Assembly: GCA_002428605.1 (NCBI GenBank)
Contig: DIXH01000007.1
Coordinates: 30,129-41,010, forward strand
DNA: 10,882 bases
Origin: Clostridiaceae bacterium UBA6085
Lineage (GTDB): Bacteria; Bacillota; Clostridia; Clostridiales; Clostridiaceae
Direction: 5' to 3'
This document shows, piece after piece, positions 1 through 7,332 of the stretch. The notes beneath the pieces are model-generated. The model ran no database searches. It worked only from the letters and a program-made list of their open reading frames with translations, and was not told the origin of the DNA. Made by a program: the position numbers and the translations under genes. How positions within the stretch are numbered: the stretch's first letter is position 1; each line of letters starts with the position of its first letter.

Positions 1-273
1 CTCAAGATAATCGCACTGGTCCAGCCATTCCAGGTATCTCAGCTCATACTCGCCGGAGCATTAAGGGGAGCGGGGGATACGTTCTGGCCGCTTATCGCGA
101 CATTCATAGGAGCACTCCCGTTCAGGCTGATCATAGCCTACGTGCTGGTAAACAATTTCGGCATGGGACTGACTGGAGCATGGGCGGCTGTCCTTGTTGA
201 CCAGCTGGTGAGATGGTTCTTCGTCATGATGAGGTTCAGGACAGGAAAGTGGAAATACATAAAGATAAGGTAA
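1..273 (+). CDS. MATE-family efflux protein, C-terminal fragment (5' end outside window)
   Basis: Reading frame 1 is open from the first base to TAA at 271-273, giving 90 residues of a protein that starts upstream of the window. The fragment is hydrophobic, with at least two membrane segments (around residues 39-50 and 59-78), and ends in a basic tail (RFRTGKWKYIKIR). The stretch QVSQLILAGALRGAGDT followed by a PFR and a closing W-rich helix is typical of the last helices of MATE (NorM/DinF-like) Na+- or H+-coupled multidrug exporters of the inner membrane, where a GALRGAGDT-like motif recurs in the second half. The substrate cannot be told from the C-terminus. It is convergent with the peptidase gene and shares its terminator. 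The family call is from memory of the motif. Confidence 0.82.
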   Translation, partial: LKIIALVQPFQVSQLILAGALRGAGDTFWPLIATFIGALPFRLIIAYVLVNNFGMGLTGAWAAVLVDQLVRWFFVMMRFRTGKWKYIKIR

Positions 274-277
274 AAAG

Positions 278-310
278 AGGACGCAGCCGATGGAAATTCG
301 GCTGCGTCCT
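278..310. terminator. Bidirectional hairpin terminator between convergent genes
   Basis: A perfect 13-bp stem (AGGACGCAGCCGA at 278-290 with its complement at 298-310) encloses a 7-base loop. It lies 4 bases after the MATE stop codon and 6 bases before the stop of the opposing peptidase gene. On the plus strand it is followed by TTCGCTCT; on the minus strand the stem is followed by CTTTTTA. A-rich bases on one side and T-rich bases on the other fit a terminator serving both genes, stronger on the minus strand. Confidence 0.8.
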
Positions 311-316
311 TTCGCT

Positions 317-1291
317 CTAGAATATATCAAGCCCATGCTTCAGCTTGCCTGAATCGACCTGAGAAAAGGTCGGTATATCGTCACCGAGGCTGTCTGCCTT
401 CCTTACTGCTTCGACTATGGCCTTCTCCACTGCCTTTGCAGCAAGTGTTCCAAGAAAGCTGAGGTCAGTCTCCTCGCTGCCGTTTGCCATGACGAACAGG
501 GTGTCACCGTCAACCATGGTATGTACAGGTCTGATTGCCCTGGCAAAGCCATCCTGGCCCATGGTGGCAAGCTTGTTCGCCTGCGCCTTGGTTAGCTTTG
601 CATTGGTCAGGATGCAGCCTATGGTCGTGTTCCCCCTAAACCTTGCTTCCATTCCCTTTATCATCAGGTCCTCGGTGGATACGGGGATTCCTGCGATCCT
701 TGGTCCTGCCATTAGTTTTCCGGCGTCATATACGCTTCCGAAGGCATTTACAGCTACGACCGCACCTACCCTTACACTTCCGACCTCATAGGCTGCTGAA
801 CCTATGCCGCTCTTCATGGCGTTCTGAGGGCCCATGATCTTACCTACTGTTGCACCGGTTCCTGCACCTCTGGAGCCGTCCTCGTAGTTGCCGGGGTATG
901 CATTAAGACACGCCTCATAGCCCATCTTAAGGTCAGGCCTGGTTTTTGCTGACCTGTATGCCAGGTCGAAAAGGACGGCCGACGTTACTATTGGGACCTT
1001 TGCGACACCGGTGTCGAAGCCGATTCCCTTTTCCTCCAGGAACCTCATGACGCCAGAGGAGGCGTCAAGTCCGAAGGCACTGCCGCCTGCCAGCACCACG
1101 CTGTGGATCTTCTCCACCATTTCGCGTGAGTCGATGAGGTCAGTCTCCCTGGTTCCGGGTGCACCGCCCCTTACATCGACTCCGGGCACCGCACCATCCT
1201 CGCATATGATCACTGTAACTCCGGTGCCTGCATCCCTGTCCTCTGCGTTTCCTATCCTGAAGCCCAGTTCCCTTATATCTATTTCCTTCAA
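317..1291 (-). CDS. P1-family (DmpA/NylC-like, peptidase S58) N-terminal-nucleophile hydrolase
   Basis: The protein (about 324 residues) matches the P1/S58 family, which includes the aminopeptidase DmpA and the 6-aminohexanoate-oligomer hydrolase NylC. Visible landmarks are AGGSAFGLDA (about residues 68-77), GSRGAGTGATVGK (139-151), VNAFGSV (181-187) and GNTTIGCILTNAKLTK (220-235). In this family the chain cuts itself before a Thr or Ser that then acts as nucleophile; N221-T222 in the GNTTIG motif is the expected cleavage site, as at Asn-Thr in NylC. No signal peptide is seen, so it is probably cytoplasmic; the natural substrate is unknown. The GTG at 1300-1298 overlaps the Shine-Dalgarno (AAGGAG), so I prefer the TTG at 1291-1289, which sits 8 bases after it. 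It is transcribed away from lysA. Confidence 0.88.
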   Translation of the reverse strand: MKEIDIRELGFRIGNAEDRDAGTGVTVIICEDGAVPGVDVRGGAPGTRETDLIDSREMVEKIHSVVLAGGSAFGLDASSGVMRFLEEKGIGFDTGVAKVPIVTSAVLFDLAYRSAKTRPDLKMGYEACLNAYPGNYEDGSRGAGTGATVGKIMGPQNAMKSGIGSAAYEVGSVRVGAVVAVNAFGSVYDAGKLMAGPRIAGIPVSTEDLMIKGMEARFRGNTTIGCILTNAKLTKAQANKLATMGQDGFARAIRPVHTMVDGDTLFVMANGSEETDLSFLGTLAAKAVEKAIVEAVRKADSLGDDIPTFSQVDSGKLKHGLDIF

Positions 1292-1328
1292 TCCAATCAC
1301 TCCTTAGTTGACCCTCATTAATAACTAA

Positions 1329-1358
1329 ATTATATATCACAAACATGCGGATTGCCCA
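1329..1358 (-). promoter_or_regulatory. Candidate promoter of the P1-family peptidase gene
   Basis: Read on the minus strand, a perfect -10 TATAAT (1334-1329) lies 18 bases after a 4-of-6 -35 TGGGCA (1358-1353). This is about 38 bases upstream of the proposed TTG start. The -35 match is modest, so this is a candidate from spacing and the good -10 only. Confidence 0.45.
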
Positions 1359-1393
1359 TGGCAGCGGGAAAAATCGGATATTTCTCTTTGTGT

Positions 1394-1433
1394 GCATATT
1401 TACTGATTTTTTTCATGAAAATATCCAATATGC
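1394..1433. repeat. Nested inverted repeats upstream of lysA
   Basis: A 7-base inverted repeat, GCATATT (1394-1400) and AATATGC (1427-1433), encloses the perfect palindrome TTTCATGAAA (1411-1420). TTTTCATG occurs again at 1434-1441, overlapping the proposed -35 of lysA, and a related ATCATGAT lies at 1450-1457 next to the -10. These may be operator sites for a regulator of lysA. No regulator is identified and the AT-rich setting makes chance palindromes more likely. Confidence 0.3.
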
Positions 1434-1462
1434 TTTTCATGCAGAAAAAATCATGATAAAAT
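1434..1462 (+). promoter_or_regulatory. Candidate lysA promoter
   Basis: TTTTCA (1434-1439, 4 of 6) is separated by 17 bases from TAAAAT (1457-1462, 5 of 6), which is preceded by TGA and so forms an extended -10 (TGATAAAAT). A start of transcription near 1469 would leave a leader of about 65 bases. That is too short for a lysine riboswitch, and I see none. Confidence 0.5.
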
Positions 1463-1535
1463 CAAATACATTAAGTTTCAACGGGAACAGGGTTTTAAAG
1501 CCCTATAGTCGGGTATCGTGACCAGGAGGTAAGAT

Positions 1536-2783
1536 ATGGCATATTATTCACAGACAACAGATTTTTATAAGGGGAATGACCCTAAGGAGCTTCTGGCTAA
1601 ATTCGGAAGCCCCCTTTACGTATACAGCGAGGAGATCCTAAGGCAGAAGGCAGGGGATATGAAGAACCTGGCAGACCTTCCGAACTTCCAGTCCAACTAT
1701 TCAGTCAAGGCGAATTCGAATGTAAGCCTTCTTCGGATCATCCACGAGGAGGGTCTCTACGCAGATGCGATGTCACCGGGAGAGATACTTGCACTTGAAG
1801 CTGCGGGCTTTGAGCATGAGAAGATATTTTATGTGGCCAACAATGTAAGCACTGAAGAGATGAAGTTTGCCCTGGACAGGGGAATAATCGTAAGCGTTGA
1901 CTCCCTGGACCAGCTTGACCGGTTCGGAAGGATAGCTGAAGGCCTTGAAGTGGCCATCAGGTTCAATCCGGGCGTCGGAGCAGGGCACAGCGAGAAGGTT
2001 GTGACCGGCGGAAAGAAGACCAAGTTTGGCGTTTCCATGGATGACATAGAAAAGGTCAAGGAGATACTCCAAAGGAACAAGACCACTCTCATAGGGATAA
2101 ACCAGCACATAGGATCCCTGTACATGGAGAAGGACCCGTTCATAGCGGCGGTAAAGAATCTGCTTGAGATTGCAAAGAGCTTCAGGGGACTTAAGATAAT
2201 TGACTTCGGAGGCGGCTTTGGAATACCCTACAAGAAGCATTCAGGTCAGGAGCCTCTTGACATAGCGTCACTGAAGGCTGAATTCACCGAGGTACTCAAG
2301 GCGTGGATGGCTGACACCGGCGAGACTCCTCTGTTCAAGATCGAGCCTGGCAGGTATGTTGTGGCTGAATCCTCAATTCTCCTCGGAACAGTCCATGCTG
2401 TAAAGGACAATGCGGGGACTACCTACGTTGGGACTGACCTTGGCTTCAATGTCCTGGCAAGACCTATGATGTATGACAGCCACCATGACATAGAGGTATA
2501 TCCATATGACGGAAGGGCTTTGGGAGAGGAGTTCGAACAGACTGTAGTCGGAAACATCTGTGAATCGGGCGACATCATGGCAAAGGGAAGGCTTCTGCCG
2601 GAGATCAAGACCGGAGATACCCTTGGAGTGATGGATGCAGGAGCCTACGGCTTCTCGATGAGCTCAAACTACAACAACAGGCTTAAGCCTGCCGAGGTCC
2701 TTATCAAGGCGGACGGGTCAGTGAAGCTCATAAGGAAGATGGATAATTATGAGAGTTTGCTTATAAATATGTTAAATTTGTAA
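1536..2783 (+). CDS. lysA: Diaminopimelate decarboxylase
   Basis: This is a 415-residue fold-type III PLP enzyme, the usual length for LysA, which decarboxylates meso-diaminopimelate to L-lysine in the cytoplasm. The N-terminal barrel carries the PLP lysine K58 in NYSVKAN, H191-IGS in the HIGS motif, and the phosphate-binding glycine loop FGGGFG (224-229). EPGRY (270-274), C342-ESGD and DAGAYGFSMSSNYN (367-380) supply the dimer-shared active site and substrate residues of the family. The start ATG is fixed by AGGAGGT at 1524-1530, 5 bases upstream. Ornithine/arginine decarboxylase relatives share this fold, but CESGD and the DAGAYG-SSNYN motif favour LysA. It stands alone between its own promoter and terminator, with no other lysine genes in view. 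Confidence 0.92.
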   Translation: MAYYSQTTDFYKGNDPKELLAKFGSPLYVYSEEILRQKAGDMKNLADLPNFQSNYSVKANSNVSLLRIIHEEGLYADAMSPGEILALEAAGFEHEKIFYVANNVSTEEMKFALDRGIIVSVDSLDQLDRFGRIAEGLEVAIRFNPGVGAGHSEKVVTGGKKTKFGVSMDDIEKVKEILQRNKTTLIGINQHIGSLYMEKDPFIAAVKNLLEIAKSFRGLKIIDFGGGFGIPYKKHSGQEPLDIASLKAEFTEVLKAWMADTGETPLFKIEPGRYVVAESSILLGTVHAVKDNAGTTYVGTDLGFNVLARPMMYDSHHDIEVYPYDGRALGEEFEQTVVGNICESGDIMAKGRLLPEIKTGDTLGVMDAGAYGFSMSSNYNNRLKPAEVLIKADGSVKLIRKMDNYESLLINMLNL

Positions 2784-2803
2784 AATTTCAGTATGAATAT
2801 ATT

Positions 2804-2835
2804 GCTGCAGGAAATTTCATTTCCTGCAGCTTTTT
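2804..2835 (+). terminator. Rho-independent terminator of lysA
   Basis: A perfect 12-bp stem (GCTGCAGGAAAT at 2804-2815 with its complement at 2819-2830) with a 3-base loop is followed directly by five T's, then CTTTG and a further T run. It starts 20 bases after the lysA stop codon and separates lysA from the glutamate operon. Confidence 0.93.
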
Positions 2836-2901
2836 CTTTGTTTTTTCATAAATACGATTACATTATGAAGGATGTCAGTTCGTAATATTCAAAAACGATC
2901 C

Positions 2902-2974
2902 AATTGGACTCTAATGGACTCATAAAATTCATAGAATAACCGGTAAATATTATGAAATTGGACTCTAATGGACT
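2902..2974. repeat. Two 19-base direct repeats, probable operators of the GntR regulator
   Basis: AATTGGACTCTAATGGACT occurs identically at 2902-2920 and 2956-2974, start to start 54 bases. Each copy itself holds two TGGACT half-sites exactly 10 bases apart (2905 and 2915; 2959 and 2969), so all face one side of the helix within a copy. An inverted half-site GTCCAAT follows at 2996-3002, inside the spacer of the candidate promoter. Position just upstream of a regulator gene that heads an operon suggests autoregulation. The binding protein is inferred, not shown. Confidence 0.6.
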
Positions 2975-2984
2975 AAAAAAATCC

Positions 2985-3012
2985 TTGCATCATGCGTCCA
3001 ATGTGGTAATAT
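2985..3012 (+). promoter_or_regulatory. Candidate promoter of the glutamate mutase operon
   Basis: TTGCAT (2985-2990) and TAATAT (3007-3012) are 16 bases apart. The matches to consensus are partial, as expected for a regulated promoter. The inverted half-site GTCCAAT lies between them, so a bound protein would block polymerase. Transcription would start near 3019, which supports translation starting downstream of that point rather than at the GTG at 3017. Confidence 0.4.
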
Positions 3013-3061
3013 TAGGGTGAATAGAGATGAAATAGCGACTGATAGGAAACAGGTGACTGAT

Positions 3062-4024
3062 TTGGACATTACCCTGAACAAGAACAATGGCAAACCGCTT
3101 TATAAGCAGCTGTACGACCAGGTTTCCGAACTCATAAGGAAGAGGGAGCTTGAAGCGGGCTACAGGATGCCTGCTGAAAGGGACCTTTCACTGGAGCTTG
3201 GAGTGAGCAGGAATACCGTCAGTTCAGCATACAGGGAGCTTGAGGCTTCAGGCCTTCTGACCTCCAGGCAGGGCAAAGGTACCTTCGTATCTGAGGATGC
3301 GGCAAGTCCCGGCAGGGACAGGTACTTAAGCCTTCACAGGCTGCTGGACCAGGCGATAGATGAGGCTGCCGCCCTGGGGGTGGATGACAAGAGCCTTTCA
3401 GGGATGCTTGAGGACAGGATAAAGGTGAGGGCAAGCGGATTGTCAGGTGCAAGGTCAGTGTTCCTGGAATGCAACATCGAGCAGGCGAAATTCTTTGCAA
3501 AGGAGCTCACTGAACTTACGAGGATACCATGTCAGCCACTAACGATCTCAGACCTGGAGGTCATGGACGATGAGACTGCAGGAAAGCTCCGGGAAGCGAG
3601 CGTAGTGATAGCGACCTTCAACCATGTCAGGGAAGTGGTCGAGCTTGTGGCTGATTTCGGAAAGGAAGTCCTGGGAATTGCTATCAATCCTGACCTTGAG
3701 ACCATAGTCAGGATTGCCAGGTACCCGGACAGCAAGAGATTCGGATTCCTCTGCATATCGGACCAGTTCATGCAGAAGACGAGGCAGGCACTTGAATCTG
3801 CAGGACTCGGATATCTCTCGATCGAGTTTTCCAACACCAGGGATGAGGAAGAGGTAAAGAGGCTTGTCGATGAAAGTGAGGTCCTCATAGTATCGCCGGG
3901 CAGGATGAAGGACATTGAGAAATACAACGCAGATGGCAAGGAAATCATAGAGTTCCAGTACAACCTGGATGAGGGCTCGGTAAAGGCCCTCAAGACAAGA
4001 CTTAAAGAACAGAGCCTGATGTAG
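3062..4024 (+). CDS. GntR-family transcriptional regulator with an unrecognised C-terminal domain
   Basis: The first 75 or so residues of this about 320-residue protein form a GntR winged helix: GKPLYKQLYDQVSELI (10-25), MPAERDLSLELGVSRNTVSS (36-55, recognition helix) and the wing GLLTSRQGKGTF (64-75). The remaining about 230 residues are alpha/beta in look and match neither the aminotransferase (MocR), FCD nor UTRA domains in length or motif as far as I can judge. Stretches such as SVFLECNIEQAKFFAKEL and KRFGFLCISDQFM suggest a Rossmann-like ligand domain. I chose the TTG at 3062 because AGGTGA (3051-3056) lies 5 bases before it and the family normally starts just before this point; GTG at 3017 or 3053 are alternatives. 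It is the first gene of the operon, 18 bases before glmS, and probably senses a pathway compound; that is inference. Confidence 0.83.
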   Translation: MDITLNKNNGKPLYKQLYDQVSELIRKRELEAGYRMPAERDLSLELGVSRNTVSSAYRELEASGLLTSRQGKGTFVSEDAASPGRDRYLSLHRLLDQAIDEAAALGVDDKSLSGMLEDRIKVRASGLSGARSVFLECNIEQAKFFAKELTELTRIPCQPLTISDLEVMDDETAGKLREASVVIATFNHVREVVELVADFGKEVLGIAINPDLETIVRIARYPDSKRFGFLCISDQFMQKTRQALESAGLGYLSIEFSNTRDEEEVKRLVDESEVLIVSPGRMKDIEKYNADGKEIIEFQYNLDEGSVKALKTRLKEQSLM

Positions 4025-4042
4025 GCAGAAGGAGCGATTGAA

Positions 4043-4474
4043 ATGGAAAAGAAGACAATAGTACTTGGAGTAATAGGCTCTGACTGTCATGCAGTCGGCA
4101 ACAAGATCCTTGATTATTCCCTTACGGAGGCAGGATTCAATGTCGTCAACATCGGTGTCCTTTCACCTCAGGAGGATTTCATCAATGCGGCTATCGAGAC
4201 GGATGCCCAGGTGATCATGGTGTCATCGCTATATGGCCATGGCGAGATCGACTGCAGAGGAATGAGGGAGAAATGCGACGAGGCAGGACTGAAGAATATT
4301 CTGCTTTATGTCGGCGGAAACATAGTGGTCGGCAAGCAGGACTTCAGCGAGGTTAAGGCAAGGTTTGAGGCCATGGGCTTCGACAGGGTATATCCTCCCG
4401 GAACGACTGTTGATACAGCTATCCATGACCTCAGGGAGGACCTGGGAGTTTCAGAAGAAGCGATAGGGGCATAG
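4043..4474 (+). CDS. glmS: Glutamate mutase (methylaspartate mutase) sigma subunit, B12-binding
   Basis: This 143-residue protein is the small subunit of adenosylcobalamin-dependent glutamate mutase (also called MutS, EC 5.4.99.1). It has the B12-binding signature D14-x-H16-x-x-G19 (GSDCHAVGNK), where H16 replaces dimethylbenzimidazole as lower cobalt ligand, at the same numbers as in the clostridial protein. SSLYGHGEID (61-70) and GGNIVVGK (91-98), which line the nucleotide-tail pocket, are also intact. It forms an interface with GlmE that encloses the cofactor. AAGGAG at 4029-4034 lies 8 bases before the ATG. It follows the regulator by 18 bases and precedes glmL by 1 base. Related B12 domains occur in methionine synthase and methylmalonyl-CoA mutase, but length and motifs fix this one. 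Confidence 0.96.
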   Translation: MEKKTIVLGVIGSDCHAVGNKILDYSLTEAGFNVVNIGVLSPQEDFINAAIETDAQVIMVSSLYGHGEIDCRGMREKCDEAGLKNILLYVGGNIVVGKQDFSEVKARFEAMGFDRVYPPGTTVDTAIHDLREDLGVSEEAIGA

Positions 4475-4475
4475 C

Positions 4476-5858
4476 ATGAGGGATGCGTATCTCTTCATCG
4501 ATTTCGGAAGCACCTATACAAAGCTCACCGCTGTTGATGCGAGTGCCGACGAGGTGATCGCCACCGGCAAGGCATATACCACGGTTGAGACCGATGTCCG
4601 GGAAGGCTACCTCAATGCGTTGAAGGAGCTTGAAGGAAAGACAGGGGAGCTTAACTACATAAAGAGGCTTGCATGCTCATCTGCGGCCGGAGGACTGAAG
4701 ATAATTGCCATAGGGCTGGTACCTGAGCTTACGGCCGAAGCTGCCAAAAGGGCGGCACTCGGCGCAGGGGCCAGGGTCACAAGGGTATACAGCTTCAGGC
4801 TCAACAAGGATGAGATGCGGGAGATCAAAGAGTCCAATGCAGACATGATACTATTGGCTGGCGGCACAAACGGAGGAAATTCCGAGGTCATCCTTCATAA
4901 TGCGAAGATGATCAGGGAGTTTGAAATAGGGGTACCGGTTGTTGTAGCAGGCAACAAGAGCGCAGTGGATGAGATAAGGGATATCTTTCACGATGCCATA
5001 GATTATCATATTACGGAAAATGTCATGCCGAGCCTTAACGACATCAATGTTCTTCCTGCACGGGAGACCATCAGGACCATCTTCATGAAGAGGATCGTAA
5101 AGGCCAAGGGCATGGCAGGAATGGAAGGCATGATAAGCGGCATACTGATGCCGACTCCGGCTGCGGTCCTTAAGGCAGCGGAGGTCCTGTCCATGGGTAC
5201 CAGGGATATGGAGGGTATAGGCGACCTTGCGATAATCGACATTGGCGGTGCGACGACAGACGTCCACACCATTGCCGAAGGGGCGCCGAGCAAGCCCTCT
5301 GTTATTTTGCGCGGACTTGAGGAGCCTATGTCAAAAAGGACGGTCGAAGGTGACCTGGGGATGAGATATTCGGCCATGTCGCTTTATGAAGCCGCTGGAA
5401 GAAGGCTTGTAAGGAAATATCTGGATGAGGGGAAGTACGACTTTGAAAAGGAATTTTCAAGGCGGCATGACAATACTGCCTTCGTATCGGTTGAAGAGGA
5501 CGATATCGGGTTTGACGAGGGAATGGCCAGGATATGCTGTGACATGTCCATGAAGAGGCATGCGGGTACGGTCACTGCAATATATTCGCCTCTCGGGATG
5601 ATGTTCGCCCAGGAAGGCAAGGACCTGTCAGAGCTTCCATATGTCATAGGGACCGGAGGTATCATAGTATACAGCAGGAATCCAAGCGAGATCCTCAGGT
5701 CTTCGGTGTTCACGATGGATGACCCCGATTCCCTTAAGCCGAGGCACCCGAAATTTCTCTATGACAGGGACTACATCCTGTCAGCCATGGGCCTGCTTGC
5801 AATGATAGACAGTGAAAAAGCGTTAAGGATGCTGAAAAAATATATGGTCAGCTGTTAG
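4476..5858 (+). CDS. glmL: Glutamate mutase accessory protein GlmL (MutL), ASKHA-type ATPase
   Basis: This 460-residue protein belongs to the GlmL/MutL family found between the two mutase subunit genes. It shows the actin/Hsp70-like ATPase elements: phosphate loop 1 IDFGSTYTK (8-16), LLAGGTNGGN (126-135), phosphate loop 2 IIDIGGATTDVHT (253-265) and the adenosine motif VIGTGGI (390-396). RTVEGDLGMR (288-297) is a further conserved family stretch. Known members are thought to reactivate the mutase by ATP-driven exchange of damaged cobalamin; this is family knowledge, less firmly shown than for diol dehydratase reactivases. It is not the DNA mismatch repair MutL despite the shared symbol. It starts 1 base after glmS stops, so translation is probably coupled. 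Confidence 0.93.
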   Translation: MRDAYLFIDFGSTYTKLTAVDASADEVIATGKAYTTVETDVREGYLNALKELEGKTGELNYIKRLACSSAAGGLKIIAIGLVPELTAEAAKRAALGAGARVTRVYSFRLNKDEMREIKESNADMILLAGGTNGGNSEVILHNAKMIREFEIGVPVVVAGNKSAVDEIRDIFHDAIDYHITENVMPSLNDINVLPARETIRTIFMKRIVKAKGMAGMEGMISGILMPTPAAVLKAAEVLSMGTRDMEGIGDLAIIDIGGATTDVHTIAEGAPSKPSVILRGLEEPMSKRTVEGDLGMRYSAMSLYEAAGRRLVRKYLDEGKYDFEKEFSRRHDNTAFVSVEEDDIGFDEGMARICCDMSMKRHAGTVTAIYSPLGMMFAQEGKDLSELPYVIGTGGIIVYSRNPSEILRSSVFTMDDPDSLKPRHPKFLYDRDYILSAMGLLAMIDSEKALRMLKKYMVSC

Positions 5859-5868
5859 GAGTGGCGAT

Positions 5869-7332
5869 ATGAATCTAAGGAACAGGAAGCTTACAGAGGA
5901 AGAATTCATGGGAATAAGGTCGGATGTGCTTACGCACTGGCCGACCGGAAAAGATGTGGACCTGGATGAAGCGGTGGAATACCTGAAAAAGGTGCCTGAT
6001 GAGAAGAACGTGGCGAAAAAACTGAGGAAAGCCAAAGAAGAAGGGATAACACTGGCACAGCCAAGGGCCGGAGTCGCCCTCATCGAAGACCATATCGAGC
6101 TTCTCCTGCATCTTGAAAAGGAAGGGGGGGCTGACCTTCTGCCTTCAACCATAGATTCCTACACCAGGCAGAACAGATATGCTGAATGCCAGGTGGGTAT
6201 CGAGGAATCCATAAGGCTAGGAAGGTCCATGCTTAATGGGTTCCCTGCGGTTAACCACGGAGTGGCCGGCTGCAGGAGGGTGTTCGAGGCCGTCCATGTG
6301 CCGCTGCAGGCAAGGCACGGTACTCCGGATGCGAGGCTCCTGTCCGAGATAATCCATGCTTCAGGCTGGACTTCCAACGAAGGCGGCGGCATAAGCTACA
6401 ACATACCTTACGCAAAGAGCGTTTCAATGGAGAAGACCATTACCGACTGGCAGTACTGTGACCGTCTTGTCGGTTACTATGAGGAGCGGGGGATCGAACT
6501 TAACAGGGAACCCTTCGGGCCGCTTACGGGGACTCTTGTACCCCCATCGACCTCCAATGCGGTGGCGATAATCGAGGCGCTTCTCGCCGCGGAGCAGGGC
6601 GTTATGAACATAACCGTAGGCTATGGCCAGTGCGGGAACCTTCTCCAGGATATAGCTGCAATAAGGGCACTGGAGAGCCAGACGAACGAATACTTAAAGA
6701 GGTTCGGTTATGCTGGCGTGTATGTCACTACGGTTTTCCACCAGTGGATGGGTGGATTCCCGGAGGATGAAGCAAAGGCCTTTGGAGTCATATCATTGGG
6801 TTCGACTGCTGCTGCGCTTGCAGGGGCAACCAAGGTTATAGTAAAGACTCCCCATGAGGCTCTCGGAATACCCACCAAGGAAGCAAACGCACAGGGGATA
6901 AGGGACACAAAGATGACCCTCAACATGCTGAAAGGGCAGAGGATGCCCATGAGCACGGAGCTTGCCGATGAGATTGCGATCATAAAGGCTGAGACCGCCT
7001 GCATGATAGAGAAGGTGCTTGAGGTAGGAAATGGGGACCTGGCAAGAGGAACTGTAGAGGGCTTCAAGCTTGGACTTATAGATGTGCCTTTCGCCCCATC
7101 CAAGTATAACTACGGCAAGATGATGCCGGCAAGGGACAACACCGGGGCAGTAAGGTACCTTAATGCTGGGAACGTACCGCTCACCAGGGAGCTTCTTGAC
7201 TTCAACAGGGCGAAGCTTGAGGAGAGGGGAACCTATGAACACAGGAAGGTCGGCTTCCAGATGACTGTGGACGACATATTTGCAGTTGGTAAGGGAATGC
7301 TGATCGGAAGACCGGAGGGTGACGATAAATGA
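5869..7332 (+). CDS. glmE: Glutamate mutase (methylaspartate mutase) epsilon subunit, catalytic
   Basis: The 487-residue TIM-barrel subunit rearranges L-glutamate to (2S,3S)-3-methylaspartate by a radical mechanism with GlmS-bound adenosylcobalamin. The substrate-binding arginines known from the Clostridium cochlearium structure are all present at the same numbers: R66 (AQPRAG), R100 (SYTRQNRY) and R149 (LQARHGTPDAR). The general base E171 and the tyrosines Y177 and Y181 also match (NEGGGISYNIPY, 170-181). The C-terminal half keeps VGYGQCGN (245-252), VFHQWMGGFPEDEA and KTPHEALGIPTKEAN. AGGAG overlapping the glmL stop codon (5857-5861) lies 7 bases before the ATG. The gene overlaps mal by 4 bases (ATGA). 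Nothing is truncated or substituted, so activity is expected. Confidence 0.97.
   Translation: MNLRNRKLTEEEFMGIRSDVLTHWPTGKDVDLDEAVEYLKKVPDEKNVAKKLRKAKEEGITLAQPRAGVALIEDHIELLLHLEKEGGADLLPSTIDSYTRQNRYAECQVGIEESIRLGRSMLNGFPAVNHGVAGCRRVFEAVHVPLQARHGTPDARLLSEIIHASGWTSNEGGGISYNIPYAKSVSMEKTITDWQYCDRLVGYYEERGIELNREPFGPLTGTLVPPSTSNAVAIIEALLAAEQGVMNITVGYGQCGNLLQDIAAIRALESQTNEYLKRFGYAGVYVTTVFHQWMGGFPEDEAKAFGVISLGSTAAALAGATKVIVKTPHEALGIPTKEANAQGIRDTKMTLNMLKGQRMPMSTELADEIAIIKAETACMIEKVLEVGNGDLARGTVEGFKLGLIDVPFAPSKYNYGKMMPARDNTGAVRYLNAGNVPLTRELLDFNRAKLEERGTYEHRKVGFQMTVDDIFAVGKGMLIGRPEGDDK

Noticed and set aside
1301..1535. Lysine riboswitch upstream of lysA
   Set aside because: The region is short and AT-rich, and the multi-helix fold of the lysine riboswitch is not seen.
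2836..3061. Cobalamin riboswitch before the B12-dependent mutase genes
   Set aside because: No B12-box-like sequence or GC-rich helices; the space is filled by direct repeats and promoter elements.
4476..5858. Reading glmL as the DNA mismatch-repair gene mutL
   Set aside because: The symbol MutL is shared by accident; the ATPase motifs are of the actin/Hsp70 type and the neighbours are glutamate mutase subunits.
6708..7103. Long minus-strand open frame opposite glmE, and similar ones opposite glmL, mal and lysA
   Set aside because: These are antisense shadows of strongly conserved genes; they lack ribosome binding sites and family resemblance.
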